This document shows, piece by piece, positions 18,312-27,901 of a DNA stretch of 40,256 nt (the first letter of the stretch is position 1; each line of letters starts with the position of its first letter). Source of the DNA: Pseudomonas fluorescens HK44 (GTDB lineage Bacteria > Pseudomonadota > Gammaproteobacteria > Pseudomonadales > Pseudomonadaceae); the NCBI RefSeq assembly GCF_000217955.3, contig NZ_AFOY02000001.1, forward strand, positions 1 through 40,256. The letters are read 5' to 3'. The notes below the pieces were generated by a model, which was given only the letters and a program-made list of their open reading frames with translations, did no database searches and was not told where the DNA came from. The translations under genes and the position numbers were made by a program.

Positions 18312-18737
18312 ATGGCTGTTCAACGTACTTTCTCCATCATCAAGCCTGACGCTGTTGCTAAAAACGTCATCGGCGAGATCACCACTCGTTTCGAAAAAGC
18401 TGGCCTGCGCGTTGTAGCTTCGAAACTGAAGCAACTGTCCAAAGCCGAAGCTGAAGGCTTCTACGCTGAGCACAGCGCTCGTGGTTTCTTCAACGACCTG
18501 GTTGCTTTCATGATCTCCGGTCCGGTTGTCGTTCAGGTTCTGGAAGGCGAAAACGCTATCGCTCTGAACCGTGAGCTGATGGGCGCTACCAACCCTAAAG
18601 AAGCTGCTGCCGGCACCATCCGTGCTGACTTCGCTGACTCCATCGACGCCAACGCTGTACACGGTTCGGACTCCGAAGCCGCTGCTGCTCGCGAAATCTC
18701 GTACTTCTTCGCAGCTACTGAAGTAACCACTCGCTAA
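18312..18737 (+). CDS. ndk: Nucleoside diphosphate kinase Ndk
   Basis: Transfers the gamma-phosphate between nucleoside tri- and diphosphates through a phosphohistidine. The 141-residue protein starts [18 protein letters not shown], has the active-site His117 in NAVHGSDS and ends [11 protein letters not shown]. The codon choice stands out from its neighbours: alanine codons are mostly GCT and the gene looks tuned for high expression. A CTGGAGTTACACC ribosome site precedes the ATG. It likely has its own promoter, since a terminator lies upstream. Confidence 0.98.
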   Translation: MAVQRTFSIIKPDAVAKNVIGEITTRFEKAGLRVVASKLKQLSKAEAEGFYAEHSARGFFNDLVAFMISGPVVVQVLEGENAIALNRELMGATNPKEAAAGTIRADFADSIDANAVHGSDSEAAAAREISYFFAATEVTTR

Positions 18738-18765
18738 GCATTGGCTTATGAGTGAAGGTGAATCC

Positions 18766-19914
18766 ATGACTACATCGACTGCAAAAACTAACCTGCTGGG
18801 TCTGACTCAGCCGGAAATGGAAAAATTCTTCGACTCAATCGGGGAGAAGCGTTTCCGTGCCAGTCAGGTAATGAAGTGGATTCACCACCTTGGCGTCGAT
18901 GATTTCGACGCCATGACGAACGTCAGCAAGGCCTTGCGCGACAAGCTCAAGGCTATTGCCGAAGTTCGCGGCCCCGAAGTGGTCAGCGAGGACATCTCCA
19001 GCGACGGCACCCGTAAGTGGGTGGTGCGCGTGGCGTCCGGCAGCTGCGTCGAGACCGTCTACATTCCCCAGGGCAAGCGCGGCACTCTGTGCGTTTCGTC
19101 CCAGGCAGGCTGTGCCCTGGATTGCAGTTTCTGCTCCACCGGCAAGCAAGGTTTCAACAGCAACCTCACCGCCGCCGAAGTCATCGGCCAGGTGTGGATT
19201 GCCAATAAATCGTTCGGCAGCATCCCGGCAACCGCCGACCGTGCCATCACCAACGTGGTGATGATGGGCATGGGTGAGCCGCTGCTGAACTTTGACAACG
19301 TCGTTGCCGCCATGCACCTGATGATGGACGACCTGGGCTACGGCATTTCCAAGCGCCGTGTGACCCTGTCGACCTCCGGCGTGGTGCCGATGATCGATGA
19401 GCTGTCCAAGCACATCGACGTTTCCCTGGCGTTGTCCCTGCACGCACCGAACGATGCGCTGCGTAACCAGTTGGTACCGATCAACAAGAAGTACCCGCTG
19501 AAAATGCTCCTCGAGTCCTGCCGCCGCTACATGTCGTCCCTGGGCGAAAAACGCGTGCTGACCATCGAGTACACCTTGCTCAAGGACATCAATGACAAGG
19601 TCGAGCATGCGGTTGAAATGATCGAGTTGCTCAAGGACACGCCTTGCAAGATCAACCTGATCCCGTTCAACCCGTTCCCCCATTCCGGTTACGAGCGGCC
19701 GAGCAACAACGCCATCCGTCGTTTCCAGGATCAACTTCATCACGCTGGCTTCAATGTCACCGTGCGCACCACCCGTGGCGAAGACATCGACGCCGCGTGT
19801 GGCCAATTGGTAGGACAGGTGCTGGATCGCACCCGTCGTAGCGAACGTTATATCGCCGTGCGCGAGTTGAGCGCCGACAACGATATGCCGCAAGACGCTG
19901 CGAATCGTACTTAA
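18766..19914 (+). CDS. rlmN: Dual-specificity 23S rRNA/tRNA adenine-C2 methyltransferase RlmN
   Basis: A radical SAM enzyme that methylates C2 of A2503 in 23S rRNA and A37 of several tRNAs. From ATG 18766 (GAAGGTGA site upstream) it has 382 residues. The cluster motif CALDCSFC has cysteines at about 116, 120 and 123, followed by [30 protein letters not shown] and the C-terminal DIDAACGQL carrying the methyl-carrying Cys are present. An earlier in-frame ATG (18748) would add six residues. The enzyme needs a [4Fe-4S] cluster, linking it functionally to the isc operon. Confidence 0.97.
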   Translation: MTTSTAKTNLLGLTQPEMEKFFDSIGEKRFRASQVMKWIHHLGVDDFDAMTNVSKALRDKLKAIAEVRGPEVVSEDISSDGTRKWVVRVASGSCVETVYIPQGKRGTLCVSSQAGCALDCSFCSTGKQGFNSNLTAAEVIGQVWIANKSFGSIPATADRAITNVVMMGMGEPLLNFDNVVAAMHLMMDDLGYGISKRRVTLSTSGVVPMIDELSKHIDVSLALSLHAPNDALRNQLVPINKKYPLKMLLESCRRYMSSLGEKRVLTIEYTLLKDINDKVEHAVEMIELLKDTPCKINLIPFNPFPHSGYERPSNNAIRRFQDQLHHAGFNVTVRTTRGEDIDAACGQLVGQVLDRTRRSERYIAVRELSADNDMPQDAANRT

Positions 19915-19926
19915 GAGAGGATCTCT

Positions 19927-20685
19927 ATGTCACTGCGCCTAGCGCTGCTTCTGCTGTTCGCCAGCCTGTCGGCTGGTTGTGTTCTGTCGGGTGATTTCAA
20001 TCCGATGAAAACCAGCAAGGGGCGCGATGAGGCGCGTGCTGCGTATGTGCAGCTGGGCGTGGGGTATCTGCAGCAGGGCATGACCGAGCGGGCGAAAGTC
20101 CCGCTGAAGAAGGCCCTTGAACTGGATAGCGCCGACCCGGATGCCAACGCAGCGTTGGGCCTGGTGTTCCAGGCCGAGATGGAACCCGAGCTCGCGGATC
20201 AGCATTTTCGCAAGGCACTGTCCGGTCGTCCTGGGGATGCGCGCATCCTGAACAACTACGGCAGCTTTCTCTTTGAAGAGAAACGTTACAAAGAAGCGTA
20301 CGAGCGCTTTGAACAAGCGGCTGCCGATAGCCTTTATCCTGAGCGATCACGGGTTTTCGAGAACCTCGGCATGACGGCTTCGATGCTTGGCCAGCGTGAC
20401 TTGGCCCGGCAACAACTGGAAAAAGCCCTGCGCCTGAACCGCCAACAGCCACGTGCGTTGCTGGAAATGGCTGAGTTGTCGTACGAAGACAGGCATTATG
20501 TGCCCGCGCGCGACTATTACGACCGTTTTAGCCTGCTCGCCGAGCAAAATGCACGTAGTCTATTGCTCGGCGTTCGGCTGGCAGGCGTGTTCGAAGATCG
20601 CGACAAGGCCGCCAGCTTGGGCCTGCAATTAAAACGACTCTATCCCGGTACGCCGGAATATCAGCAATACCTGTCGGAGCAATGA
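19927..20685 (+). CDS. pilF: Type IV pilus biogenesis lipoprotein PilF/PilW
   Basis: An outer-membrane lipoprotein pilotin needed for PilQ secretin multimerisation in type IV pilus assembly. The 252-residue protein has a lipoprotein signal MSLRLALLLLFASLSAGC with the lipobox LSAGC, followed by TPR repeats: AYVQLGVGYLQQGMTERAKVP, then PDANAALGLVFQAEMEPELA, ARILNNYGSFLFEEKRYKEA and further units to about 210. The residue after the lipid Cys is Val rather than Asp, consistent with outer-membrane sorting. The gene overlaps the first rodZ ATG by four bases. Confidence 0.93.
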   Translation: MSLRLALLLLFASLSAGCVLSGDFNPMKTSKGRDEARAAYVQLGVGYLQQGMTERAKVPLKKALELDSADPDANAALGLVFQAEMEPELADQHFRKALSGRPGDARILNNYGSFLFEEKRYKEAYERFEQAAADSLYPERSRVFENLGMTASMLGQRDLARQQLEKALRLNRQQPRALLEMAELSYEDRHYVPARDYYDRFSLLAEQNARSLLLGVRLAGVFEDRDKAASLGLQLKRLYPGTPEYQQYLSEQ

Positions 20686-21755
20686 TGAAAGCGGCGCATC
20701 CAGAAGTTGTAGCAGCGACTCGCGTAAACCCCGGAGAGACCCTGCGTCAGGCCCGCGAAGGCAATGGTTGGTCGCTGGCGGAAGTAGCGCTCAAGCTCAA
20801 TCTCACCGTGAATTCCCTGAGCAATCTGGAAAACGGCGCTTTCGACAAACTGCCAGGGCATACCTTTGCTCGCGGCTATATCCGCGCATACGCCAAATTG
20901 CTCGGCATGGACCAGGCCGTTCTGGTTCAGCAGTTCGACCAGCACACCGGCACCGACTCCCAGGGGAGCAACGTGCACAGCCTTGGGCGTATCGAGGAGC
21001 CATCGCGGGTGTCCCACACCATTTTGCGCATCGTCAGCCTGTTGTTGCTGATGGCCGTGGTGGGTGGCGGTTTTGTCTGGTGGCAGGATCAAACCTCGTT
21101 GCGCACCAAGGACCTGATTGGTCTGAGCCCTGAGCACGTCGAAGTCGAAGGCGCCGATGGCACCACGCAGATCCATCCGCTCGACGAGCCGGAAGATCAG
21201 GCCGTTATAGAAGGCCAGACCGAAGCCGGAACGCCTCTGGCATTGCCGGAAGGCCAGGCGCCTGCCGAAGCTCAGGCAACGGTCGAAGCGCCGAAGCCGG
21301 CCGCTCCGGTCGTCCCGGTGGTTGCACCGACGGCTCCGGTTGTCGCTCCAGCCCGCACCGCACCAGCCCCGGTTGTCGCTCCGGTCCACGCCGCGTCTAC
21401 TCCGGTTGTTGCGACGCCAGCGGCACCGGTTGCGGCAGTTGCGCCTGCGCCCGTCGTGGCCGCCGCGCCAGCACCCACCGCTTCGGCAGCCGCACCGGTC
21501 GCTCCGGTTGCCGGTGCGGGCCAGGTGCGGATTCAGTTCTCTGCCAACTGCTGGACGCAAGTCACCGATGGCAACGGCAAGGTGTTGTTGAGCGGTCTCA
21601 AGCGTAAGGGCGAAACCGCCGACGTCAGCGGCAAACCACCATTTACAGTACGCCTGGGCTACGCCCATGGCGCGCAGGTCAGCTACAACGGGCAAGTGAT
21701 CGATGTAGCTCCGTTCACCAGTGGCGAGACTGCTCGCCTGAAGTTGGGTCAATAA
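20685..21755 (+). CDS. rodZ: Cytoskeletal cell-shape protein RodZ
   Basis: Links MreB to the membrane elongation machinery. From ATG 20685 it has 356 residues: a cytoplasmic helix-turn-helix domain (about 15-85, GETLRQAREGNGWSLAEVA, LENGAFDKLPGHTFARGYIR), one membrane helix (about 112-133), a long Ala/Pro/Val-rich periplasmic linker (about 190-280) and a C-terminal beta domain (from VRIQFSANCWTQVTD). An ATG three bases earlier overlaps the pilF stop; GGAG at 20676 suits the second ATG better. The linker is low-complexity and probably length-variable between strains. It is followed 3 bp later by ispG. Confidence 0.94.
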   Translation: MKAAHPEVVAATRVNPGETLRQAREGNGWSLAEVALKLNLTVNSLSNLENGAFDKLPGHTFARGYIRAYAKLLGMDQAVLVQQFDQHTGTDSQGSNVHSLGRIEEPSRVSHTILRIVSLLLLMAVVGGGFVWWQDQTSLRTKDLIGLSPEHVEVEGADGTTQIHPLDEPEDQAVIEGQTEAGTPLALPEGQAPAEAQATVEAPKPAAPVVPVVAPTAPVVAPARTAPAPVVAPVHAASTPVVATPAAPVAAVAPAPVVAAAPAPTASAAAPVAPVAGAGQVRIQFSANCWTQVTDGNGKVLLSGLKRKGETADVSGKPPFTVRLGYAHGAQVSYNGQVIDVAPFTSGETARLKLGQ

Positions 21756-21758
21756 GTC

Positions 21759-22868
21759 ATGCACGGCGAATCTCCAATCAAACGTCGCGAATCCCGCAAG
21801 ATCTGGGTTGGTTCGGTACCGGTGGGCGGCGATGCGCCTATTGCTGTACAGAGCATGACCAACAGCGACACCAATGACGTGGCCGCCACCGTGGCCCAGA
21901 TCAATCGTCTGGAAGCAGCCGGTGTCGATATCGTGCGGATTTCCGTTCCGGACATGGACGCGGCCGAAGCCTTCGGTCGAATCAAGCAACTGGTCAAGGT
22001 GCCGTTGGTTGCCGACATTCACTTCGACTACAAGATCGCTTTGCGCGTAGCCGAACTGGGCGTCGATTGCCTGCGGATCAACCCGGGCAACATCGGTCGT
22101 GAAGACCGTGTGCGCGCGGTGGTCGATGCCGCCCGTGACCGCGGGATTCCGATCCGAATCGGCGTCAACGCCGGTTCGCTGGAAAAAGACCTGCAAAAGA
22201 AATACGGCGAGCCGACACCGGCCGCGCTGGTCGAGTCGGCCCTGCGCCACGTCGAGCACCTTGAGCGCCTGAACTTCCAGGACTTCAAGGTCAGCGTAAA
22301 GGCCTCCGACGTGTTCATGGCCGTCGAAGCCTATCGTCTGCTGGCCAAGGAAATCGTCCAGCCACTGCACCTGGGCATCACTGAAGCCGGCGGTTTGCGT
22401 TCAGGCACAGTGAAATCCGCCGTGGGCCTCGGTATGCTGCTCGCCGAAGGGATTGGCGATACTATTCGCATCTCGTTGGCGGCTGACCCGGTCGAGGAAG
22501 TGAAAGTCGGCTACGACATTCTCAAGTCCCTGCATCTGCGTTCCCGTGGCATCAACTTCATCGCCTGCCCGAGCTGCTCGCGGCAGAACTTCGATGTGGT
22601 GAAAACCATGAACGAACTGGAAGGGCGCCTCGAAGATCTGCTGGTGCCGCTGGATGTTGCGGTCATCGGTTGCGTGGTCAACGGTCCCGGTGAAGCCAAA
22701 GAGGCCCATATCGGCCTGACTGGCGGTACGCCGAACCTGATTTACATCGACGGCAAGCCGTCGCAGAAATTGACGAATGACAATCTGGTGGATGAGCTGG
22801 AAAGGCTGATCCGTCAGAAAGCGGCCGAAAAGGTCGAAGCCGACGCAGCAGTCATCGCTCGCGGCTGA
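21759..22868 (+). CDS. ispG: 4-hydroxy-3-methylbut-2-en-1-yl diphosphate synthase IspG
   Basis: The [4Fe-4S] enzyme of the MEP isoprenoid pathway that converts MEcPP to HMBPP. The 369-residue protein begins [18 protein letters not shown], contains a TIM-barrel domain ([26 protein letters not shown]) and the cluster ligands Cys270, Cys273, Cys305 and Glu312 ([25 protein letters not shown]). It sits between rodZ and hisS, the standard gammaproteobacterial order. Activity depends on the Fe-S machinery encoded about 5 kb upstream. Confidence 0.97.
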   Translation: MHGESPIKRRESRKIWVGSVPVGGDAPIAVQSMTNSDTNDVAATVAQINRLEAAGVDIVRISVPDMDAAEAFGRIKQLVKVPLVADIHFDYKIALRVAELGVDCLRINPGNIGREDRVRAVVDAARDRGIPIRIGVNAGSLEKDLQKKYGEPTPAALVESALRHVEHLERLNFQDFKVSVKASDVFMAVEAYRLLAKEIVQPLHLGITEAGGLRSGTVKSAVGLGMLLAEGIGDTIRISLAADPVEEVKVGYDILKSLHLRSRGINFIACPSCSRQNFDVVKTMNELEGRLEDLLVPLDVAVIGCVVNGPGEAKEAHIGLTGGTPNLIYIDGKPSQKLTNDNLVDELERLIRQKAAEKVEADAAVIARG

Positions 22869-22891
22869 TCGAACGAATTTAAGGATTTATA

Positions 22892-24181
22892 GTGAGCAAG
22901 TCTCTGCAAGCCATACGTGGCATGAACGACATCCTGCCCGAACAGACCCCGCTGTGGCGTCATTTCGAGGGCACCGTTTCGCGTCTGCTGGATAACTACG
23001 GTTACAAGCAGATTCGCATGCCGATCGTCGAGTTCACCGAGCTGTTCAAGCGCTCCATCGGTGAAGTGACCGACATCGTCGAAAAAGAGATGTACACCTT
23101 CGACGACCGTAACGGCGACTCGCTGACCCTGCGCCCTGAAGGCACGGCGGCCTGCGTGCGTGCAGTGCTTGAGCACGGCATCACTGGCGGTGGCCAGGTG
23201 CAGAAACTCTGGTACATCGGCCCGATGTTCCGCCACGAGCGTCCGCAGAAAGGCCGCTATCGCCAGTTCCACCAGATCGGTTGCGAAGTCTTCAACCTTG
23301 ATGGTCCGGACATCGACGCCGAACTGATCGTGCTGACCTGGCGCCTGTGGGGCGAGCTGGGCATCCGTGATGCAGTCAAGCTCGAGCTCAACAGCCTGGG
23401 CACCAGCGACTCTCGCGCTCGTTATCGCGATGCGCTGGTGGAGTACCTGACGGCACGCCTGGACCAACTGGACGAAGACAGCCAGCGCCGTCTGAAAACC
23501 AACCCGCTGCGGGTGCTCGATACCAAGAACGCCGATACCCAGGCGGCGCTGGTCGATGCACCGAAGATGGCTGACTACCTCGACGAAGAGTCTCGCGTTC
23601 ACTTCGAGGGCCTGAAGGCGCGTCTGGACGCTGCCGGCATTCCTTACGTGATCAACCCGAAGCTGGTGCGCGGGCTGGATTACTACAGCAAAACCGTATT
23701 CGAATGGGTCACCGACAAACTCGGCGCCCAAGGCACTGTCTGCGCGGGTGGCCGTTACGACGGTCTGGTCGAGCAGATGGGCGGCAAGCCGACGCCGGGC
23801 GTTGGTTTTGCCATGGGCATCGAGCGCCTGGTGCTGCTGCTCGAAACCCTGGAGCAGATCCCGGAAGAAATCTCCCGGCAGGTTGACGTCTACCTGTGCG
23901 CCTTCGGTGAGGCTGCCGAACTGGCCGCTCTGACACTGAGCGAGCGGGTTCGTGATCAGTTGCCAAACCTGCGTCTGCAGATCAATGCCGGTGCAGGCAG
24001 CTTCAAAAGTCAGTTCAAGAAGGCCGACAAGAGCGGTGCGCTGTACGCATTGATCCTCGGTGACGACGAAATGGCCCAGCAAGTGGTAGGTTTCAAACCC
24101 CTGCGTGGCCAGGGCGAACAACAAAGCATTGCCTGGGATGCGCTTGCCGCTCACCTGGCCACCTGCGTCGTGCAGGGTTGA
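22892..24181 (+). CDS. hisS: Histidyl-tRNA synthetase HisS
   Basis: Class II aminoacyl-tRNA synthetase charging tRNA-His. The 429-residue protein starts at GTG 22892 with an AAGGAT site upstream: [18 protein letters not shown]. Motif 2 is [23 protein letters not shown], the histidine-specific motif is [15 protein letters not shown], and motif 3 lies in [17 protein letters not shown]. The anticodon-binding domain spans about 330-429. Length matches the family. Confidence 0.97.
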   Translation: MSKSLQAIRGMNDILPEQTPLWRHFEGTVSRLLDNYGYKQIRMPIVEFTELFKRSIGEVTDIVEKEMYTFDDRNGDSLTLRPEGTAACVRAVLEHGITGGGQVQKLWYIGPMFRHERPQKGRYRQFHQIGCEVFNLDGPDIDAELIVLTWRLWGELGIRDAVKLELNSLGTSDSRARYRDALVEYLTARLDQLDEDSQRRLKTNPLRVLDTKNADTQAALVDAPKMADYLDEESRVHFEGLKARLDAAGIPYVINPKLVRGLDYYSKTVFEWVTDKLGAQGTVCAGGRYDGLVEQMGGKPTPGVGFAMGIERLVLLLETLEQIPEEISRQVDVYLCAFGEAAELAALTLSERVRDQLPNLRLQINAGAGSFKSQFKKADKSGALYALILGDDEMAQQVVGFKPLRGQGEQQSIAWDALAAHLATCVVQG

Positions 24182-24221
24182 AGCTGTCAAACAGCCGATT
24201 TGGCGAATAAGGAGTATTGGG

Positions 24222-24863
24222 GTGTCGAGTACCGAAGAGGAACATCTGGCGGAATTCAAAGACTGGTGGCAGCGTAACGGCAAACCTCTCGTGACCGGCG
24301 GCCTGTTGGCGCTGGTCATCGTGTTCGGCTGGCAGGCGTTTCACAAGTATCAGAGCAATCAGTCGCAAGGCGCCTCGATGCTTTACCAGCAACTGCTGGA
24401 AACCACGCTGACCCCGGACGGCAAGCCTGACGCGGCCCGTGTAGCCGACCTCGCAAACAAGCTCAACAGCGAGTTCGGCGGCACGGCTTACGCACAATAC
24501 GGCAGCCTGTTCGTGGCGAAAGTCGCGGTCGACAGCGGCAAGCTGGATGACGCTGCAAGCCAGCTCAAGGCTGTGGCTGACAAACCCGTCAACCCGGCGC
24601 TGGGCGAAGTGGCGCGTCAGCGTCTGGCTCAGGTTCTGGCTGCACAGAACAAGGCTGACGAAGCACTGAAATTGCTCGAAGGTGATGCCGATCAGGCATT
24701 CCTGGCCACTCGCGAAGAGCTCAAGGGTGACCTGCTGGTCCAGTTGGGTCGTACCGATGAAGCCCATGCTGCTTATCAAAAAGCCAAGGCTGCGCTGTCG
24801 GATGAAGCAGCGGTCGGTGGCTTACAAATCAAGCTGGATGACCTGGCCAAAGGGGATGCGTGA
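24222..24863 (+). CDS. yfgM: YfgM-like TPR membrane protein (ancillary SecYEG/BamB partner)
   Basis: A single-pass inner-membrane protein with a periplasmic TPR domain; E. coli YfgM associates with SecYEG and PpiD. Start GTG 24222 (AAGGAG 8 bases upstream) gives 213 residues; the longer in-frame start at 24105 lies inside hisS. The membrane segment is at about 24-41 (LVTGGLLALVIVFGWQAF), followed by helical repeats such as AYAQYGSLFVAKVAVDSGKLDDAASQL. Its stop overlaps the bamB start, and the hisS-yfgM-bamB-der order is conserved. Confidence 0.92.
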   Translation: MSSTEEEHLAEFKDWWQRNGKPLVTGGLLALVIVFGWQAFHKYQSNQSQGASMLYQQLLETTLTPDGKPDAARVADLANKLNSEFGGTAYAQYGSLFVAKVAVDSGKLDDAASQLKAVADKPVNPALGEVARQRLAQVLAAQNKADEALKLLEGDADQAFLATREELKGDLLVQLGRTDEAHAAYQKAKAALSDEAAVGGLQIKLDDLAKGDA

Positions 24864-26007
24864 CGTGATCCGTTGGAAACATGCAGCATTGCTGGCTCTG
24901 GCCATTCTGGCCGCGGGTTGCAGCAGCAACAGCAAAAAAGAATTGCCGCCGGCCGAGCTGGTCAAGTTCAAAGAAGAAGTGGTCCTGCAAAAGCAGTGGA
25001 GCCGTTCGGTCGGTAACGGTCAGGGCGAAACCTACAACATGCTGGTGCCGGCCATCGATGGCAACACCATCTATGCTGCCGACGTCAAAGGCGTGGTGAT
25101 GGCGCTCGATCGCATGAACGGCGACGTCAAATGGAAGAAAGATCTCGAACTGCCGGTGTCCGGCGCCGTTGGCGTGGGTTACGGTCTGGTCATGATCGGT
25201 ACGCTCAAGGGCGAAGTGGTTGCCCTGGATGCAAGCTCCGGTGAAGAGAAATGGCGCGCTCGCGTGACCAGTGAAGTGCTCGCGCCGCCTGCCAACAACG
25301 GTGACGTGGTGGTCGTGCAAACCCAGGACGATCGGCTGATCGGTCTGGATGCTTCCACCGGTAACCAGCGCTGGTTGTATGACAGCACGCCTGCGGTCCT
25401 GACTCTGCGCGGCACCAGTGCGCCGATCGTGACCAACCACCTGGCGATTGCCGGTCTGTCGACCGGTAAAGTCGTGGCGCTGGATATCTCCAATGGCGTG
25501 CCGGTCTGGGAACAGCGCATTGCGATTCCACAGGGTCGCTCGGAGCTGGAGCGCGTGGTCGATATCGACGGTGGCCTGCTGCTGTCCGGCGACAAGATTT
25601 ATGTCGCCAGCTATCAGGGGCGCGTAACGGCCCTGGACCTGCAAAGCGGTCGTCAGCTCTGGCAGCGTGATGCTTCCAGCTACGCCGGTGTCGCCCAAGG
25701 TTTCGGCAGCGTCTACATCAGCCTGTCTTCGGGCACTGTTGAAGGCGTCGACGAGCGTTCGACCACCTCCTTGTGGAGCAACGACTCGCTGGCCCGCCGT
25801 CAACTGTCGGCACCGGAAGTGTTCTCCAGCTACGTTGCAGTCGGTGACCTGGAAGGTTACCTGCACCTGCTGAGTCAGGTGGATGGTCGTTTCGTCGGCC
25901 GTGAACGCATCGACAGCGACGGCCTGCGTGCCCGTCCGCTGGTGGTGGGTGACATGATTTACGTGTATGGCAACAGCGGCAAACTGGAAGCCCTGACCAT
26001 CAAGTAA
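24856..26007 (+). CDS. bamB: Outer membrane protein assembly factor BamB
   Basis: The beta-propeller lipoprotein of the BAM complex that supports insertion of outer-membrane beta-barrels. From ATG 24856, overlapping the yfgM stop by eight bases, it has 383 residues with the signal RWKHAALLALAILAAGC (lipobox LAAGC). WD/PQQ-like blades carry the repeating YAADVKGVVMALDRMNG, GEVVALDASSGEEKW, LIGLDASTGNQRW and VTALDLQSGRQLW motifs. A GTG at 24865 is an alternative start. Length fits BamB (about 380-392). A terminator follows about 90 bp downstream. Confidence 0.96.
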   Translation: MRDVIRWKHAALLALAILAAGCSSNSKKELPPAELVKFKEEVVLQKQWSRSVGNGQGETYNMLVPAIDGNTIYAADVKGVVMALDRMNGDVKWKKDLELPVSGAVGVGYGLVMIGTLKGEVVALDASSGEEKWRARVTSEVLAPPANNGDVVVVQTQDDRLIGLDASTGNQRWLYDSTPAVLTLRGTSAPIVTNHLAIAGLSTGKVVALDISNGVPVWEQRIAIPQGRSELERVVDIDGGLLLSGDKIYVASYQGRVTALDLQSGRQLWQRDASSYAGVAQGFGSVYISLSSGTVEGVDERSTTSLWSNDSLARRQLSAPEVFSSYVAVGDLEGYLHLLSQVDGRFVGRERIDSDGLRARPLVVGDMIYVYGNSGKLEALTIK

Positions 26008-26095
26008 TGGTTTGACTATGCTTGGGGATAGCAATGTTCCCAGGCGGCCTTGTTTTACAAGGTTCGCAGTACATCAAGTGCTGCCCCGAGCACCA

Positions 26096-26118
26096 GCCGC
26101 TGCCTCGCAGCGGCTTTT
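26096..26118 (+). terminator. Rho-independent terminator after bamB
   Basis: GCCGCTG and CAGCGGC form a perfect 7-bp stem with a CCTCG loop followed by TTTTGTATTTT. It lies 33 bp before the der start, so der may use another promoter or partial read-through. Confidence 0.8.
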
Positions 26119-26150
26119 GTATTTTCTGAAATAACGAAGTGGAGAGCCGC

Positions 26151-27614
26151 ATGGTTCCCGTAATCGCCCTGGTGGGCCGACCGAACGTCGGCAAATCCAC
26201 CATGTTCAACCGCCTGACCAAAAGCCGCGACGCTATTGTCGGCGACCTTTCCGGTCTGACCCGTGATCGCCAATACGGTGAGGCAAAGTGGCAAGGGCGC
26301 TCCTACATCCTGGTCGACACCGGTGGTATTTCCGGTGATGAGCACGGCATGGATGAAAAGATGGCCGAGCAGTCGCTGCTGGCTATCGAAGAAGCCGATG
26401 TCGTTCTGTTCCTGGTAGATGCCAAGGTTGGCTTCACCGCCGCCGACCAGATGATTGCCGAGCACTTGCGCAAGCGCAACAAACGCTCCCTGCTGGTGGC
26501 CAACAAGATCGACAACATCGATCCTGAAATGGCCCGCGCCGAATTCGCTCCGCTGGGCATGGGCCACGCCATTGGTGTGGCTGGTGCGCAAGGTCGCGGT
26601 GTCAACACACTGCTGGAAGCCGCCCTGAGCGAATTCCCGCGTGACACCGAAGAAGAGGATCTGAACGCTAACGTCGCCGAAGGCGAGGAAGCGGTACGGA
26701 TTCCGGGTCCGAGCGAAAAAGATGGCATCAAGATCGCCATCATCGGTCGCCCGAACGTCGGCAAGTCGACCCTGGTCAACCGCATGCTTGGTGAAGACCG
26801 GGTAATCGTCTATGACCAACCCGGCACCACCCGCGACAGTATCTACATCCCGTTCGAGCGTAACGAAGAGAAGTACACGCTGATCGACACCGCGGGTGTG
26901 CGCAAGCGCGGCAAGATCCACGAGGAAGTTGAAAAGTTCTCGGTGGTCAAAACCCTGCAAGCGATCAAAGACGCCAACGTCGTGATCTTCGTGATGGACG
27001 CCCGTGAAGGCGTGGTTGACCACGACCTGAACCTGCTGGGGTTTGCCCTGGAAGCCGGTCGTGCCATCGTTATCGCGCTGAACAAGTGGGACGGCATGAC
27101 GCCGTCCGAGCGTGATTTCGTGAAGATCGAGCTGGAGCGTCGGTTGTTCTTCGTCGACTTCGCCGATATCCACTTCATCTCGGCGCTGCACGGCACTGGC
27201 GTGGGCAACCTGTACCAGTCGGTACAGAACTCGTTCAAGTCGGCGATCACTCGCTGGCCGACCAACCGCCTGACCCAGATCCTCGAAGACGCGGTTGGCG
27301 AGCACGCGCCACCGATGGTCAACAACCGCCGGATCAAGCTGCGTTATGCCCACTTGGGTGGTGCCAACCCGCCGCTGATCGTGATCCACGGTAACCAGGT
27401 CGAGAAGGTTCCGAACTCTTACGTCCGTTACCTGGAAAACACTTACCGTCGCGTCTTGAAGCTGGTCGGTACGCCGATCCGCATCGAGTTCAAAGGTGGC
27501 GAGAACCCGTACGAAGGCAACAAGAACACGCTCACCGACCGTCAGGTCAACAAGAAGCGCCGCTTGATGACGCACCACAAGAAAGCCGACAAGAAGCGCC
27601 GCGACAAGCGCTGA
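26151..27614 (+). CDS. der: Ribosome-associated GTPase Der (EngA)
   Basis: A tandem-domain GTPase needed for 50S subunit maturation. From ATG 26151 (GGAGAG site 5 bases upstream) it has 487 residues. G domain 1 has GRPNVGKST (P-loop), DTGG and NKID; G domain 2 has a second GRPNVGKST near residue 200, DTAG and NKWD. A C-terminal KH-like domain (about 375-470) and a very basic tail ([11 protein letters not shown]) follow. A GTG at 26139 is in frame but the family starts MVPVIALVG. Confidence 0.97.
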   Translation: MVPVIALVGRPNVGKSTMFNRLTKSRDAIVGDLSGLTRDRQYGEAKWQGRSYILVDTGGISGDEHGMDEKMAEQSLLAIEEADVVLFLVDAKVGFTAADQMIAEHLRKRNKRSLLVANKIDNIDPEMARAEFAPLGMGHAIGVAGAQGRGVNTLLEAALSEFPRDTEEEDLNANVAEGEEAVRIPGPSEKDGIKIAIIGRPNVGKSTLVNRMLGEDRVIVYDQPGTTRDSIYIPFERNEEKYTLIDTAGVRKRGKIHEEVEKFSVVKTLQAIKDANVVIFVMDAREGVVDHDLNLLGFALEAGRAIVIALNKWDGMTPSERDFVKIELERRLFFVDFADIHFISALHGTGVGNLYQSVQNSFKSAITRWPTNRLTQILEDAVGEHAPPMVNNRRIKLRYAHLGGANPPLIVIHGNQVEKVPNSYVRYLENTYRRVLKLVGTPIRIEFKGGENPYEGNKNTLTDRQVNKKRRLMTHHKKADKKRRDKR

Positions 27615-27643
27615 TTGATGCGCCGGCTCATCCAGATGGGCTC

Positions 27644-27779
27644 TTGTGGCGAGGGAGCTTGCTCCCGCTCGGCTGCGAAGCAGTCGTAAAATCACCTGAG
27701 GCGTTCTATCTGAATAACCTCGGTTTCAGGTTTTGGGGCCGCTTCGCGGCCCAGCGGGAGCAAGCTCCCTCGCCACAGG
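27644..27779. repeat. Inverted REP pair, TGTGGCGAGGGAGCTTGCTCCCGC type
   Basis: TTGTGGCGAGGGAGCTTGC at the left is matched by the inverted GCAAGCTCCCTCGCCACA at the right, with a spacer of about 85 bases that holds a third palindrome (GGGCCGCTTCGCGGCCC). This REP type differs in sequence from the others in this window. Confidence 0.9.
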
Positions 27780-27803
27780 TGATGTGGTAGCTGTATTAGA
27801 AGA

Positions 27804-27826
27804 AGGGCGCCTATGGCGCCCTTTTT
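27804..27826 (+). terminator. Rho-independent terminator after der
   Basis: AGGGCGCC-TAT-GGCGCCCT followed by TTTT. A perfect 8-bp stem placed after the REP pair and 76 bp before the aminotransferase start. Confidence 0.9.
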
Positions 27827-27901
27827 CGTGTCTGGCGTTTGAGCTATCCTCGGGCTCTCCCGCGCCGCCGTTAGCGCCGGGTGTTCAGTAGGGAATCACC
27901 G

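Noticed and set aside
20661..22370. 569-codon open frame antisense to rodZ and ispG
   Set aside because: Low-complexity Arg/Gly/Asn product opposite the rodZ linker and a certain ispG; no ribosome site or family resemblance.
24105..24221. N-terminal extension of yfgM
   Set aside because: It overlaps the 3' end of hisS in another frame; GTG 24222 has a strong ribosome site and the family N-terminus.
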